From Schistocerca nitens (taxonomy: Eukaryota; Arthropoda; Insecta; Orthoptera; Acrididae), in NCBI RefSeq assembly GCF_023898315.1, contig NC_064615.1, positions 734,745,450-734,809,449 of the forward strand: a DNA stretch of 64,000 nucleotides, in the 5' to 3' direction. Under the pieces are notes generated by a model that made no database searches, was not told where the DNA came from, and worked only from the letters and a program-made list of their open reading frames with translations. How positions within the stretch are numbered: the first letter of the stretch is position 1; each line of letters starts with the position of its first letter. Of this stretch, positions 22,022 to 31,724 are shown piece by piece. The translations under genes were made by a program, and so were the position numbers.

Positions 22022-22565
22022 AACCTTTTTTTTTAGTATTTGTTCTTTGTAATTCAAATGTATACACACACACACAATCAGTTGCAACAATTATGCATAT
22101 AATAAGTTGTTGAAAGTCGTTTGTCGTGGAAAAACCGCAAACAAAGTTGTATTTAACAAATGTTATTAATTGTCTTCATAATGTTCACCACGTATAGTTA
22201 ACGGAAGACGTAGAAACGATATTCCGAAACGAATACGTATAGCGTAAGTCAAACCTTCGAATTAGAATAGAGACCCCACGAACACAAATTTGCTGTGGCA
22301 GGTATGAAATATAAATTCCGTTACTCGCTCGTTACACTTGAAAGACAGATGTTGCATGGGCCGAAACGAGCCTCCGCATAACAGCGTAGTTGCCTGCTAA
22401 CTTCGAAAGAAGGTAGATGCGGTCCCTAGCGCAACTTATAAAATCGTCGAAAATCAGTGCGGACGTGAGAGCTTTGGTACACCCTGCTAAACAAACAGAA
22501 AAATGGAGGCGGTACAATTGGAGAGCGATCCGCCTTCATCAACATGCATAAGCAATTCATTAATA

Positions 22566-22566
<1 letters not shown>

Positions 22567-22608
<42 letters not shown>
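22567..22608. repeat. (TA)n microsatellite
   Basis: Alternating TA immediately left of the Tc1 copy B terminus, with more TA just to its right at 24031-24040. The Tc1 element probably inserted into a TA-rich run, its preferred target. Confidence 0.95.
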
Positions 22609-22611
<3 letters not shown>

Positions 22612-24030
22612 TCCTGGAAATTGAAATAAGAACACCGTGAATTCATTGTCCCAGGAAGGGGAAACTTTATTGACACATTCCTGGGGTCAGATACATCACA
22701 TGATCACACTGACTCAACCACAGGCACATAGACACAGGCAACAGAGCACGCACAATGTCGGCACTAGTACAGTGTATATCCACCTTTCGCAGCAATGCAG
22801 GCTGCTATTCTCCCAAGGAGACGATCGTAGAGATGCTGGATGTAGTCCTGTGGAACGGCTTGCCATGCCATTTCCACCTGGCGCCTCAGTTGGACCAGCG
22901 TTCGTGCTGGACGTGCAGACCGCGTGAGACGACGCTTCATCCAGTCCCAAACATGCTCAATGGGGGACAGATCCGGAGATCGTGCTGACCAGGGTAGCTG
23001 ACTTACACCTTCAAGAGCACGTTGGGTGGCACGGGATACATGCGGACGTGCATTGTCCTGTTGGAACAACAAGTTCCCTTGCCGGTCTAGGAATGGTAGA
23101 ACGATGGGTTCGATGACGGTTTGGATGTACCGTGCACTATTCAGTGTCCCCTCGACGAACACCAGTGGTGTACGGCCAGTGTAGGAGATCGCTCCCCACA
23201 CCATGATGCCGGGTGTTGGCCCTGTGTGCCTCGGTCGTATGCAGTCCTGATTGTGGCGCTCACCTGCACGGCGCCAAACACACATACGACCATCATTGGC
23301 ACCAAGGCAGAAGCGACTCTCATCGCTGAAGACGACACGTCTCCATTCGTCCCTCCATTCACGCCTGTCGCGACACCACTGGAGGCGGGCTGCACGATGT
23401 TGGGGCGTGAGCGGAAGACGGCCTAACGGTGTGCGGGACCGTAGCCCAGCTTCATGGAGACGGTTGTGAATGGTCCTCGCCGATACCCCAGGAGCAACAG
23501 TGTCCCTAATTTGCTGGGAAGTGGCGGTGCGGTCCCCTACGGCACTGCGTAGGATCCTACGGTCTTGGCGAGCATCCGTGCGTCGCTGCGGTCCGGTCCC
23601 AGGTCGACGGGCACGTGCACCTTCCGCCGACCACTGGCGACAACATCGATGTACTGTGGAGACCTCACGCCCCACGTGTTGAGCAATTCGGCGGTACGTC
23701 CACCCGGCCTCCCGCATGCCCACTATACGCCCTCGCTCAAAGTCCGTCAACTGCACATACGGTTCACGTCCACGCTGTCGCGGCATGCTACCAGTGTTAA
23801 AGACTACGATGGAGCTCCGTATGCCACGGCAAACTGGCTGACACTGACGGCGGCGGTGCACAAATGCTGCGCAGCTAGCGCCATTCGACGGCCAACACCG
23901 CGGTTCCTGGTGTGTCCGCTGTGCCGTGCGTGTGATCATTGCTTGTACAGCCCTCTCGCAGTGTACGGAGCAAGTATGGTGGGTCTGACACACCGGTGTC
24001 AATGTGTTCTTTTTTCCATTTCCAGGAGTG
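22609..24030 (-). mobile_element. Tc1-like DNA transposon, copy B, intact
   Basis: The element is 1422 bp with termini CACTCCTGGAAATTGAAATA and TTTTCCATTTCCAGGAGTG, flanked by TA. It is nested inside the long-inverted-repeat element. Same length as copy A (10585-12006) and nearly identical in sequence. Confidence 0.95.
22764..23786 (-). CDS. Tc1-like transposase, uninterrupted ORF
   Basis: The 340-residue frame runs from the ATG at 23784-23786 (MPRQRGREPYVQLTDFERGR) to TAG at 22764-22766. An upstream in-frame extension reaches 24215 but runs out of the element, so I choose the internal start, which gives the usual Tc1 length of about 340 residues. The N-terminal third is a bipartite helix-turn-helix DNA-binding domain with a GRPR-like linker (TGPQRRTDARQDRR). 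The catalytic core has FSDESRF, FQQDNARPH and ARSPDLSPIEHVW, so all three DDE residues are present. The Asp-to-Glu spacing is 32 residues. It would cut and paste its own TIR-bounded element at TA sites; whether it is expressed is unknown. Confidence 0.93.
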   Translation of the reverse strand: MPRQRGREPYVQLTDFERGRIVGMREAGWTYRRIAQHVGREVSTVHRCCRQWSAEGARARRPGTGPQRRTDARQDRRILRSAVGDRTATSQQIRDTVAPGVSARTIHNRLHEAGLRSRTPLGRLPLTPQHRAARLQWCRDRREWRDEWRRVVFSDESRFCLGANDGRMCVWRRAGERHNQDCIRPRHTGPTPGIMVWGAISYTGRTPLVFVEGTLNSARYIQTVIEPIVLPFLDRQGNLLFQQDNARPHVSRATQRALEGVSQLPWSARSPDLSPIEHVWDWMKRRLTRSARPARTLVQLRRQVEMAWQAVPQDYIQHLYDRLLGRIAACIAAKGGYTLY

Positions 24031-24074
24031 TATATATATATTTGAATTACAAAAAAGTAATAATAAAGAAAATT

Positions 24075-24144
24075 GCATGGCGCGATATTCGATCCGGCGA
24101 CCTTCGGATTACGAACCCGAGCGCTTACCGCTGCGCCACGGCGC
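24075..24144 (-). other. tRNA-like module in right arm
   Basis: Inverted partner of 21952-22021. On the minus strand it begins GCGCCGTGGCGCAGCGGTAA and keeps CGGGTTCGTAATCCGAAGG. The B-box region reads GGATCGAATAT. Its acceptor end (GCGCCGT) is closer to a canonical tRNA than the left copy. Confidence 0.65.
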
Positions 24145-24648
24145 TGTAGAAAATTATTACTCGTAGAGAGTATTTCACCGCAACGGTATCTTTTAACCGT
24201 CGATTTTCTCGACAACGGCTGAGAAGTGCATCTTGGTGCTTTGGCACATTACACCTCTGGCCGTGAGCTTCTATTATGCGCAGTATGAATCGAATCTGAA
24301 TTTCACAATTGGCGGCCTCCCCTTGTAAGCGTTCAAATACCGTGGCATAACTATTGGTGAGGACCGGGAATCGAATGAGAACACGGACTCTGCCTTTGGT
24401 AGTGCAAGTGGTATACTTCATCGGTAGGTTACTGCGGAAAATGCAGTTATTCTTCAAAGAAAATTTCTTACAATACAGTCGTTCAAACTCTCATAGATGA
24501 CCGCTCAAGTACGTCCGGAACAGGTAGTCACAGGTTTGTTCGGACACTTGGGAAGATGTCGTGGGAAAGCTATGAAACCAAATCTGACATGTGCCTGAAG
24601 AACGACGTCAGCTATACAGGAAATTCCAAGAACCAGTAATACGTGAGT

Positions 24649-24986
24649 GACAACGGCCTTCTCGCAGTGATAACATAGGTTCCCGTCCTATCACCGAAGT
24701 TACGCGCTGTCGGGCATGGCTAGCAGTTGAAAGGGAGACTGTCCGGGTCTGTCGATCGCTGTTGAAAAGCGGGGTGCACTCTGCCCTTGTGATGCCAATT
24801 TAAGAGCTGCTTCACTGAGAAGTAACGGCTTTGGTCACGAAAACTGACAACGGCCAGGAGAGTGGTGTGCTGACGATATTCCCGTGCACATCCACTTCCA
24901 GTGATTCCTGTCGGCTGAGAATGACACGGCGGTAGTTCGCTATCGTTAGACCTTCCGAAATCTGCTCCTAAGGAGTTTAGTTCAAC
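24649..24986 (+). repeat. 5S-rRNA-derived SINE, diverged copy
   Basis: It starts with a 5S-like segment (CAACGGCCTTCTCGCAGTGA, then GGTTCCCGTCCTATCACCGA and GCGCTGTCGGGCATGGCTAG). It goes on into the non-5S body GGGGTGCACTC ... GTGATGCCAATT ... GGAGAGTGGTGTGCTGAC ... GACACGGCGGT, shared with 31403-31724. The 11-bp duplication aatacgtgagt sits at 24638-24648 and 24987-24997. The 5S part contains the internal control region of RNA polymerase III type 1 promoters. Confidence 0.85.
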
Positions 24987-25060
24987 AATACGTGAGTAAT
25001 GATGAAATATACTGCATTCTCTTGCATGTCACTCCGATAGGGGATGCGAAGGGAAGAGTA

Positions 25061-25260
25061 AAAAATGGTTAAAATGGCTCTAAGAACTATGGGACTTAAC
25101 ATCTGATGTCATCAGTCCTCTAGACTTAGAACTAGTTAAACCTAACTAACCTAAGGACATCACATACATCCATGCCCGAGGCAGGATTCAAACCTGCGAC
25201 CGTAGCAGCAGCGCGGTTCCGGACTGAAGCGCCTAGAACCGCTCGGCCACATCGGAAGAT
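25061..25260 (-). repeat. tRNA-derived SINE, family 1, copy 3
   Basis: Full-length antisense copy; the B box reads GGTTTGAATCC on the minus strand, one substitution from canonical. Target-site duplication gaaggSaagagta with one mismatch at 25048-25060 and 25261-25273. Confidence 0.9.
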
Positions 25261-25289
25261 GAAGGCAAGAGTAGATTAATAACAGCATC

Positions 25290-25440
25290 CACATGTACAT
25301 TTAAACAGTCATTATTCCCGCGGTCCAGAGCGAACTGAACAGGAAGAAAACCAGTATGTTGTTCAATGGGAAGTACACTCCGACATGAACTTCCTGGTGG
25401 TTTGCCGAGTGTAGATGTGAATGTAGATATGGCCCGCACT
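25290..25440 (+). pseudogene. LINE 3'-end fragment
   Basis: The plus frame GSTLRHELPGGLPSVDVNVD matches the C-terminal tails of the LINEs ending at 29257 (LRHTPSGGLRSMDVDVD) and 36645 (LRHTLAGGLRSIDIGID). The TGTAGATGTGAATGTAGATA tail is the decayed GATGTAGATGTAG 3' end of that family. Confidence 0.65.
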
Positions 25441-25639
25441 GCCGTAATGGATATTACATATTTGGCACCCCGACACACCCTCTTATGCTGCAATTGGTGT
25501 ACTGGTGTCTCCGTCGAGAGCTCAATGGCATCTCTCCCAATCTGGTCGGCTGACATACATGCAGTTCTGTCGATTTATGTAGTCAAAAACTCGTAGACAT
25601 CTATGTATGCAACACACGAGTAATCGAGCTTTTTTTTCT

Positions 25640-26538
25640 CAAGGAGATGAGTCCTGCGGGTCCTCTTACGCGTACCGTCAGAGGTAAAACGCTGTGAAAC
25701 TGTTTTGTACACACGTCATTCCAACCCTTCAACTGCATGGATGTTATGGTTGGATTGTTTGTATGCAAGATGGCGATGGTCCGGGCACTACACAGCCAGT
25801 GAAGCAGCAGGCATTTCGCAAATGCTAGAATTATCAGCCGTCATTTCCCTACAGCCTGGCCGTCGAGATCAACTGATGTTAATCTGTGTGACTTCTGGTT
25901 GCGGGGTTATCTGAAAGATATGTTCAGTGATCCAATAATGAACGTAGCCGAACGTGAGGCACGCATTGCGCAACGCATTCTAAACGAGAGCCCCGAGACC
26001 CTCAGGTCCATTGTAGATCATGCTGTTTCTGGATTTCAACTTGTAAGAGAAAACGGTGGATAGCGCATTGAACATGTCTTGCGCCACTGATGTAACATTA
26101 AAAATTGATTGCATTGTTGCTTTGTAACCGGTTTTTGGTCCCAGGACAATGAAAATCATTCACTTTGCTTTGTAACTGGTTTTTGGCCTCAGGACAGTTA
26201 AAAACTGATTTTTTTTCTATTTAATGTGGTACGAACTTGCCTTGGTGGGTGGGCTTATCTAACTATCAGTGAGACAATCGTTTAATACCGTGCTTGTAGT
26301 GATACTCATTGAATAGTACAGACGGTTCAACGTGCAACTCAAACCATAGCCGTCGTATTGCATTTTATCTGCCATGTGTTAAGACGCTTACAAAGCCACT
26401 GTTGGTAATTTTTTCTTTTTTGTCCTGTAACTTTTCTCAGTGCGTCAAGAACATATTTTTTCAAATTTGACGTCATTCTGAGATATGGTGCCCTTTCTAC
26501 AGCGTTTTGAAGCTGGAATACCAATTATGTACACCCTG
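25640..26538 (+). pseudogene. Truncated mariner-like element and transposase
   Basis: Plus-strand frames show the second catalytic motif (MQDGDGPG near 25765-25790). A frameshift follows, then FANARIISRHFPTAWPSRST, CDFWLRGYLKDMFSDP near 25890-25935, and the tail RILNESPETLRSIVDHAVSG. It is the same family as 4685-6519. The 3' non-coding block carries TTTTTGGCCTCAGGACAG and ends at ACACCCTG|TA (26538), a mariner-like terminus. The 5' end, including the first catalytic residue, is missing. Confidence 0.75.
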
Positions 26539-27249
26539 TATACCTGCAGTCCTAGAACATATTAAAATCCCCACGCACAGCCTCGCAGCAACCAGCAGAG
26601 GAGCCAAAACAAAAAATCGCAGCCAGTTGATGAAGTGCGGTATTGTACGGTAATTCGTTTTCTTCATCTGTAAGGCAACAACTGTGCAGCAGTTCGTAGG
26701 GAGTTGTTCTTAGCGTAGGGCTATAGTATATCACATATGACACAGTGATTAGGTGACGATGACCTTACGAGTACAGTCAGACAAGCGTGAATGAAGAACG
26801 AAGTGGTGTAAGTGTATGGCTACAAAGCCCCATAATAATACATTGATTAGGTGACGGGGAAATGGAAACCTTATTTTCATCATGGCAACGACAACAACAA
26901 CCGTTACGAAATTGTCTCGAATGGAAAACACCCCCCAGCTGCACTAAATTATGTTTATTTTAAACCTTGACCATTGTTTCGTCTATAATAATACAGCCTT
27001 CTTCAGAGGTCCTAAAAACGACCAAAATAACATCTAGACCAGTGATACAATCTACACATAAACTTCAAAATTACGCAAGCGATAACATATTCCTTACATA
27101 AACACTAATCAATGAAAAATGTCTTAGCCCAGCGGCTGCGTCAAGACCAATAAAATAACTTCAACAGACATAAGCCTGTTTCGAACAAAAGTAAAATTAC
27201 ATATGCCCCTGTATGTCCTCCGCCACTACTTCTGTAATACTGGGCGCAC
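26539..27249. other. Intronic stretch, repeat-like but unclassified
   Basis: Short minus frames at 26552-26743 and 26749-26931 show no family. On the minus strand near 26965-27010 the sequence GAAGAAGGCTGTATTATTAT followed by AGACGAAACAATGG resembles the GAAGA...CGAAAC repeats noted near 4130 and 13900. Confidence 0.4.
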
Positions 27250-29257
27250 GGTCGTCAAATGCGAGAGACGTTCAACGAATTCGAAAGTAAAGTTCTATGT
27301 ACTAACTTGGCAGAAAATCCGAAGAAATTTTGGTCTGACGTCAAAGCGGTAGGTGGATCAAAACAAAATGTCCAGACACTCTGTGACCAAAATGGTACTG
27401 CAACAGAGGACGACAGACTAAAGGCCGAAATACTAAATGTCTTTTTCCAATCTGTTTCGCAGAGGAAGACTGCACTGTAGTTCCTTCTATAGATTGTCGC
27501 ACAGATGACAGAATGGTAGATATCTAAATAGATGACAGAGAGATAGAAAAACAATTAAAATCGCTCAAAAGAAGAAAGGCCGCTGGACCTGATGGGATAC
27601 CTGTTCACTTTTACACAGAGTACGCGAGGAACTTGCACCCCTTTTTGGAGCGATGTACCGTAGGTCTCTAGAAGAGTGTAGGGTTCCAAAAGATTGGAAA
27701 AGCGCACAGGTCATCCCCGTTTTCAAGAAGGGACGTCGAACAGATGTGCAGAACTATAGACCTATATCTCTAACGTCGATCAGTTGTAGAAGTTTTGAAC
27801 ACGTATTATGTTCGAGTATAATGACTTTTCTGGAGACTAGAAATCTACTCTGTAGGAATCAGTATGGGTTTCGAAAAAGACTATAGTGTGAAACCCAGCT
27901 CGCGCTATTCGTCCACGAGACTCAGAGGGCCATAGACACGGGTGCCCAGGTAGATGCCGTGTTTCTTGACTTCCGCAAGGCGTTTGATACAGTTCCCCAC
28001 AGTCGTTTAATGAACAAAGTAAGAGCATATGGACTATCAGACCAATTGTGTGATTGGACTGAGGATTTCCTAGATAACAGAACGCAGCACGTCACTGTCA
28101 ATGGAGAGAAGTCTTCCGAAGTAAGAGTGATTTCAGGTGTGCCGCAGGGGAGTGTCGTAGGACCCTTGCTATTCACAATATATATAAATGACCTTGTGGC
28201 TAACATCGGAAGTTCACTGAGGCATTTTGCGGGTGATGCTGTAGTATATCGAGAGGTTGTAACGATGGAAAATTGTACTGAAATGCAGGTGGATCTGCAG
28301 CGAATTGACGCATGGTTTAGGGAATGGCAATTGAATCTAAATGTAGACAAGTGTAATGTGCTGCGAATACATAGAAAGAAAGATCCTTTATCATTTAGCT
28401 ACAGTATAGCAGGTCAGCAACTGGAAGCAGTTAATTCCATAAACTATCCAGGAGTAGGCTTTAGGAGTAATTTAAAATGAAATGGCCATATAAAATTAAT
28501 CATCGGTAAAGCAGATGCCAGACTGAGATACATTGGAGGAATCCTAACGAAATACAGACCGAAAACAAGCCGGCCGGTGTGGCCTTGCGGTTCCAGGTGC
28601 TTCAGTCTGGAACCGCGTGACCGCTACGGTCGCAGGTTCGAATCCTGCCTCGGGCATGGATGTGTGTGATGTCCTTAGGTTAGTTAGGTTTAAGTAGTTC
28701 TAAGTTCTAGGGGACTGATGACCACAGATGTTAAGTCCCATAGTGCTCAGAGCCATTTGAACCAGACCGAAAACAAAAGAAATAGGTTACAGTACACTTG
28801 TTCGCCCACTGCTTGAACACTGCTCACCGGTATGGGATTCGTACCAGATAGGGTTGATAGAAGAGATAGAGAAGGTCCAACGGAGAGCAGCGCGCTTCGT
28901 TACAGGATCATTTAGTAATCGCGAAAGCGTTACGGAGATGATAGATGAACCCCCAGTGGAAGACTCTGCAAGAGAGACGCTCAGTAGCTCGGTACGGGCT
29001 TTTGTTAAAGTTGCGAGAACATACCTTCACCGAGGAGTCAAGCAATATATTGCTCCCTCCTACGTATATGTCGCGAAGAGACCATGAGGATAAAATCAGA
29101 GAGATTAGAGCCCACACAGAGGCATACTGACAATCTTTTTTTCCACGAACAATACGAGACTAGAATAGAAGGGAGAACCGATAGAGGTATTCAATTTACC
29201 CTCCGCCACACACCGTCAGGTGGCTTGCGGAGTATGGATGTAGATGTAGATGTAGAA
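27250..29257 (+). pseudogene. Jockey/CR1-group LINE reverse transcriptase, degraded
   Basis: Plus-strand frames in order are: a pre-RT linker at 27259-27480 (LAENPKKFWSDVKAVGGSK), RRKAAGPDGIP near 27565, then 27653-27886 (CRVPKDWKSAQVIPVFKKGR, then NQYGFRKRL). The palm follows at 27959-28480 (VFLDFRKAFDTVPHSRLMNK, then SGVPQGSVVGPLLFTIYIND). The catalytic box reads FAGD at 28226-28237, so the first Asp of FADD has become Gly. After the SINE at 28569-28762 the C-terminus continues (EKVQRRAARFVTG, then YLHRGVKQYIAPSY) to a GATGTAGATGTAGATGTAG 3' end. Several frameshifts plus the FAGD change make it inactive. The 5' endonuclease part is absent. Confidence 0.88.
28569..28762 (+). repeat. tRNA-derived SINE, family 1, copy 4
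   Basis: Full-length, with canonical B box GGTTCGAATCC. Exact 14-bp duplication cagaccgaaaacaa at 28555-28568 and 28763-28776. Inserted in the reverse transcriptase of the surrounding LINE. Confidence 0.95.
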
Positions 29258-30259
29258 ATGTGCTGCACCCAACGCACAATAGGTGACGCTCACCACAGTG
29301 CGCTACATCGCACCGTTTATCAGGCAACTAGTGAATATATACGACAATAAATTAATAACAAGCATACATGTGCAAATAAAGGACCATAAACTTATTAATA
29401 CGAATGTCCAACAGATGAAATACTGTTGCATACGATCATTTAAGTGGCAGAACATTAACAATTTCATATAACAAAGTTTGTCGTGTCGCTATTTGATGTA
29501 TCATTCAGAAACGACACTATTATATGCAAACATAACTTCAGCTGAACATCACATACACATTTGATGTGACCCATACCTATCGAGAGTAAACAGGATCCAT
29601 TTCATTAGCAAGGATTTGAAGCACAGGATACTTACTGACCATCCTTAACGCAACGGCGTATGTAGCCAGAATTGTGTACTCCTTTTTAAGAGAATTAAGT
29701 GTGCCAGTCACTACTTCTCCGTCCTGCAAGTTCGACTGACAGGTAGGCTGTCGAACACGACAGTAACACAGCTGGTCGACATCATGTTTGTCACAGTCGA
29801 CTGGCGACTTACTGATTCTACGTGGTTTTGCAAACAAAGTGAATGGAAGAAGATCCCCAGAAGCATTTTCAGGTTTTCAGGCCTTCTCTAAATCCATGCC
29901 ATGACGATTTGAATCTCTGCTTGCAGTACACGGAGACTTCCCACTGCACCAAATTTTCATAGTTGGGACTCTTTAGTCTTAATTTAAAATTACATATTTT
30001 CATGTGCTTATTATGTGGCATAGAGTTTATTTCAGTCACATGAGACCTTCTCGGTGTTGCAGTCTTCACTGTATTCATTAATGAACTATAAGAAATTAAA
30101 AAGTTATTACTTATAAATACCAGTACTTCATAAATGTTGTTTCTTTTGCGTAGCTGAGAACAATATAACTCTTATACTCGACTATAAGAATTCATAATGA
30201 GTATGCTTCTGTACCAAACCTGCACTATATTTGTTTACATGCCTTTCATTTACTTTCAG
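29258..30259. other. Intron end upstream of the catalytic-His exon
   Basis: No element recognised. A minus-strand frame at 29577-29837 (86 residues) resembles nothing I know. The last bases, TTTACTTTCAG, form the polypyrimidine tract and acceptor of the next exon. Confidence 0.5.
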
Positions 30260-30377
30260 GTGCAGCTCACAACGATGATGTGAAATACATGCATGCAACA
30301 GATCTGGATCCTGATTCGGATGAAGGTGTAATCCAAGCTCAGATGACAACAATGTGGACTAACTTCGCTAAATATGA
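30260..30377 (+). CDS. Carboxylesterase exon with catalytic histidine
   Basis: The exon lies between an AG acceptor (30258-30259) and a GTAAGT donor (30378). After a two-base split codon it encodes AAHNDDVKYMHATDLDPDSD and then QAQMTTMWTNFAKY. With the Gly from the split codon this gives the GxxHxDD motif of carboxylesterases; the histidine (codon 30268-30270) is the general base of the Ser-Glu/Asp-His triad. The MWTNFAKYDNPTP continuation into the next exon is the family's C-terminal hallmark. The exon expects a preceding exon ending in phase 1, which the exon at 4373-4554 (phase 0 end) does not supply. Confidence 0.9.
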
Positions 30378-30602
30378 GTAAGTGATCTTCTTACTAATGG
30401 TTCATATTTTTTTAGTAGACTGTTGTTATAAAGAAACTGAAATGTCTGATAAGCTAATTCTATGACAACACGTCCATATAATTTACTCATCCATGAGTTG
30501 TCATACTTTTCATACTGGAAATGATGTAGATGTATGTGATGGCTCCATTAGAGTGTTGTGAATTGGCCTTGTGACCAACTCATATGATTGTTACTGTTTC
30601 AG

Positions 30603-30756
30603 CAATCCGACGCCAGAACAGACCTCCATACTGACAGAGACGTGGAAGGAGTACGATGAATCTTTACCTTACTATCTGGAGATAAATGGACCTCTTAGCC
30701 TCAAAACTAACTTGTACGAACCCTACATGACCTTTTGGCACAAGCTGTTGCCTTAA
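30603..30756 (+). CDS. Carboxylesterase last exon
   Basis: The acceptor is TTTCAG at 30597-30602. The first base completes an Asp codon with GA from the previous exon, then the frame reads NPTPEQTSILTETWKEYDES, YYLEINGPLSLKTNLYEPYM and TFWHKLLP followed by TAA at 30754-30756. The NPTP...W..Y...YYLEI...L...FW pattern is the normal C-terminus of the carboxylesterase fold. No GPI or membrane anchor follows, so a soluble or secreted enzyme is likely. Confidence 0.92.
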
Positions 30757-31402
30757 ATACCTCCTATGTGCCACTAATGACCACATTTAACGATTTGGTA
30801 CGAGATGGAAGTTGCTTAAATGAAAATTCCAAGAGCAGCAGTTTCAGTACACTGTTATGTATGATAACGGATAGGTGAAATGATTTGCTATATTGATATT
30901 GTAGTCCTCAGAGACATAGATGTTGTACAAAACTGCTAATATTTTTAAGTGTTGTAGCTTACCCTTTCTTAACAAGCATTATTAAAGAGATAATGATCAT
31001 ACTGTGAGCCTCATTTTTTTAATTGTACCGTGTATTGTGCTTACGTCTCTGTAAGAAATATGAAATTAATATACTCTGGAATACCTTATGGACATGAATT
31101 TTGTTAACCTCCTCTTTTTGTTTGTTGCCTGTCGAATCATACCGAGATAACACTTATTTGAGCTCAGTTTATTTTAAAACTTTAATGTACAGTTATTTGA
31201 AAATAACTATTTACATGTAATTTATGAGCAAAAGTATATGAAACCAAACAATTCTGCTGCAATGATTTGATGGTGCATGGATAATTGTCATCTTACAGAT
31301 TACTGTAGTCATGCTGTTTCACAGAAAATATACTATTTGTACAGTTTTAGGGCACAAACATCACGATCCATATTTTATGAAAGACATACAGGGCACCAAT
31401 AA
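30757..31402 (+). other. Esterase 3' UTR and downstream flank
   Basis: After the stop codon the sequence is AT-rich. ATTAAA at 30981-30986 is the best candidate poly(A) signal, about 225 bases downstream of the stop. No further coding sequence is seen up to the 5S-derived SINE. Confidence 0.5.
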
Positions 31403-31724
31403 AAAAAAGCAAGCACTCCGTCTTCAGGCCACAAGTGGCCCATCGGGACCATCCGACCGCCGTGTCATCCTCTGCTGAGGATGCGGATAGGAGGGGCGTG
31501 TGGTCAGCACACCGCTCTCCCGGTCGTTATGACGGTTTTCTTTGACCGGAGCCGCTACTATTCGGTCGAGTAGCTTCTCAATTGGCATCACGAGGCTGAG
31601 TGCACCCCGAAAAATGGCAACAGCGCATGGCGGCTGAATGGTCACCCATCCAAGTGCCGGCCACGCCCGACAGCTCTTAACATCGGTGATCTCACGGGAA
31701 CCGGTGTATCCACTGCGGCAAGAA
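31403..31724 (-). repeat. 5S-rRNA-derived SINE, well preserved
   Basis: On the minus strand, after TTGCCGCAGTGGATACACCG, it reads GGTTCCCGTGAGATCACCGA, TGTTAAGAGCTGTCGGGCGT and GGCACTTGGATGGGTGACCA, which is 5S rRNA with few changes, including the type 1 internal promoter region. It is followed by a non-5S body and a 3' end GGCCTGAAGACGGAGTGCTT with a T-rich tail. Target-site duplication ggcaccaataa at 31392-31402 and 31725-31735. Confidence 0.92.

Larger units (their letters stand above)
21771..24325. mobile_element. Long-inverted-repeat element with a tRNA-like module in each arm
   Basis: The left arm (21771-about 22066, starting CAAGGGGAGGCCGCCAATTG) is repeated inverted at the right end (about 24031-24325, ending CAATTGGCGGCCTCCCCTTG). 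The arms are about 295 bp and share ordered blocks throughout, including a tRNA-like sequence and GTAATTCAAA near the inner end. A TAA trinucleotide borders both outer ends (21768-21770 and 24326-24328), consistent with a 3-bp target duplication. Between the arms are about 500 bp of unrecognised DNA, a (TA)n run and Tc1 copy B, which entered later. No transposase of its own is visible, so it looks non-autonomous. Confidence 0.8.

Noticed and set aside
29577-29837. 86-residue minus frame considered as the missing esterase exon
   Set aside because: It is on the opposite strand to the gene and shows none of the expected motifs.
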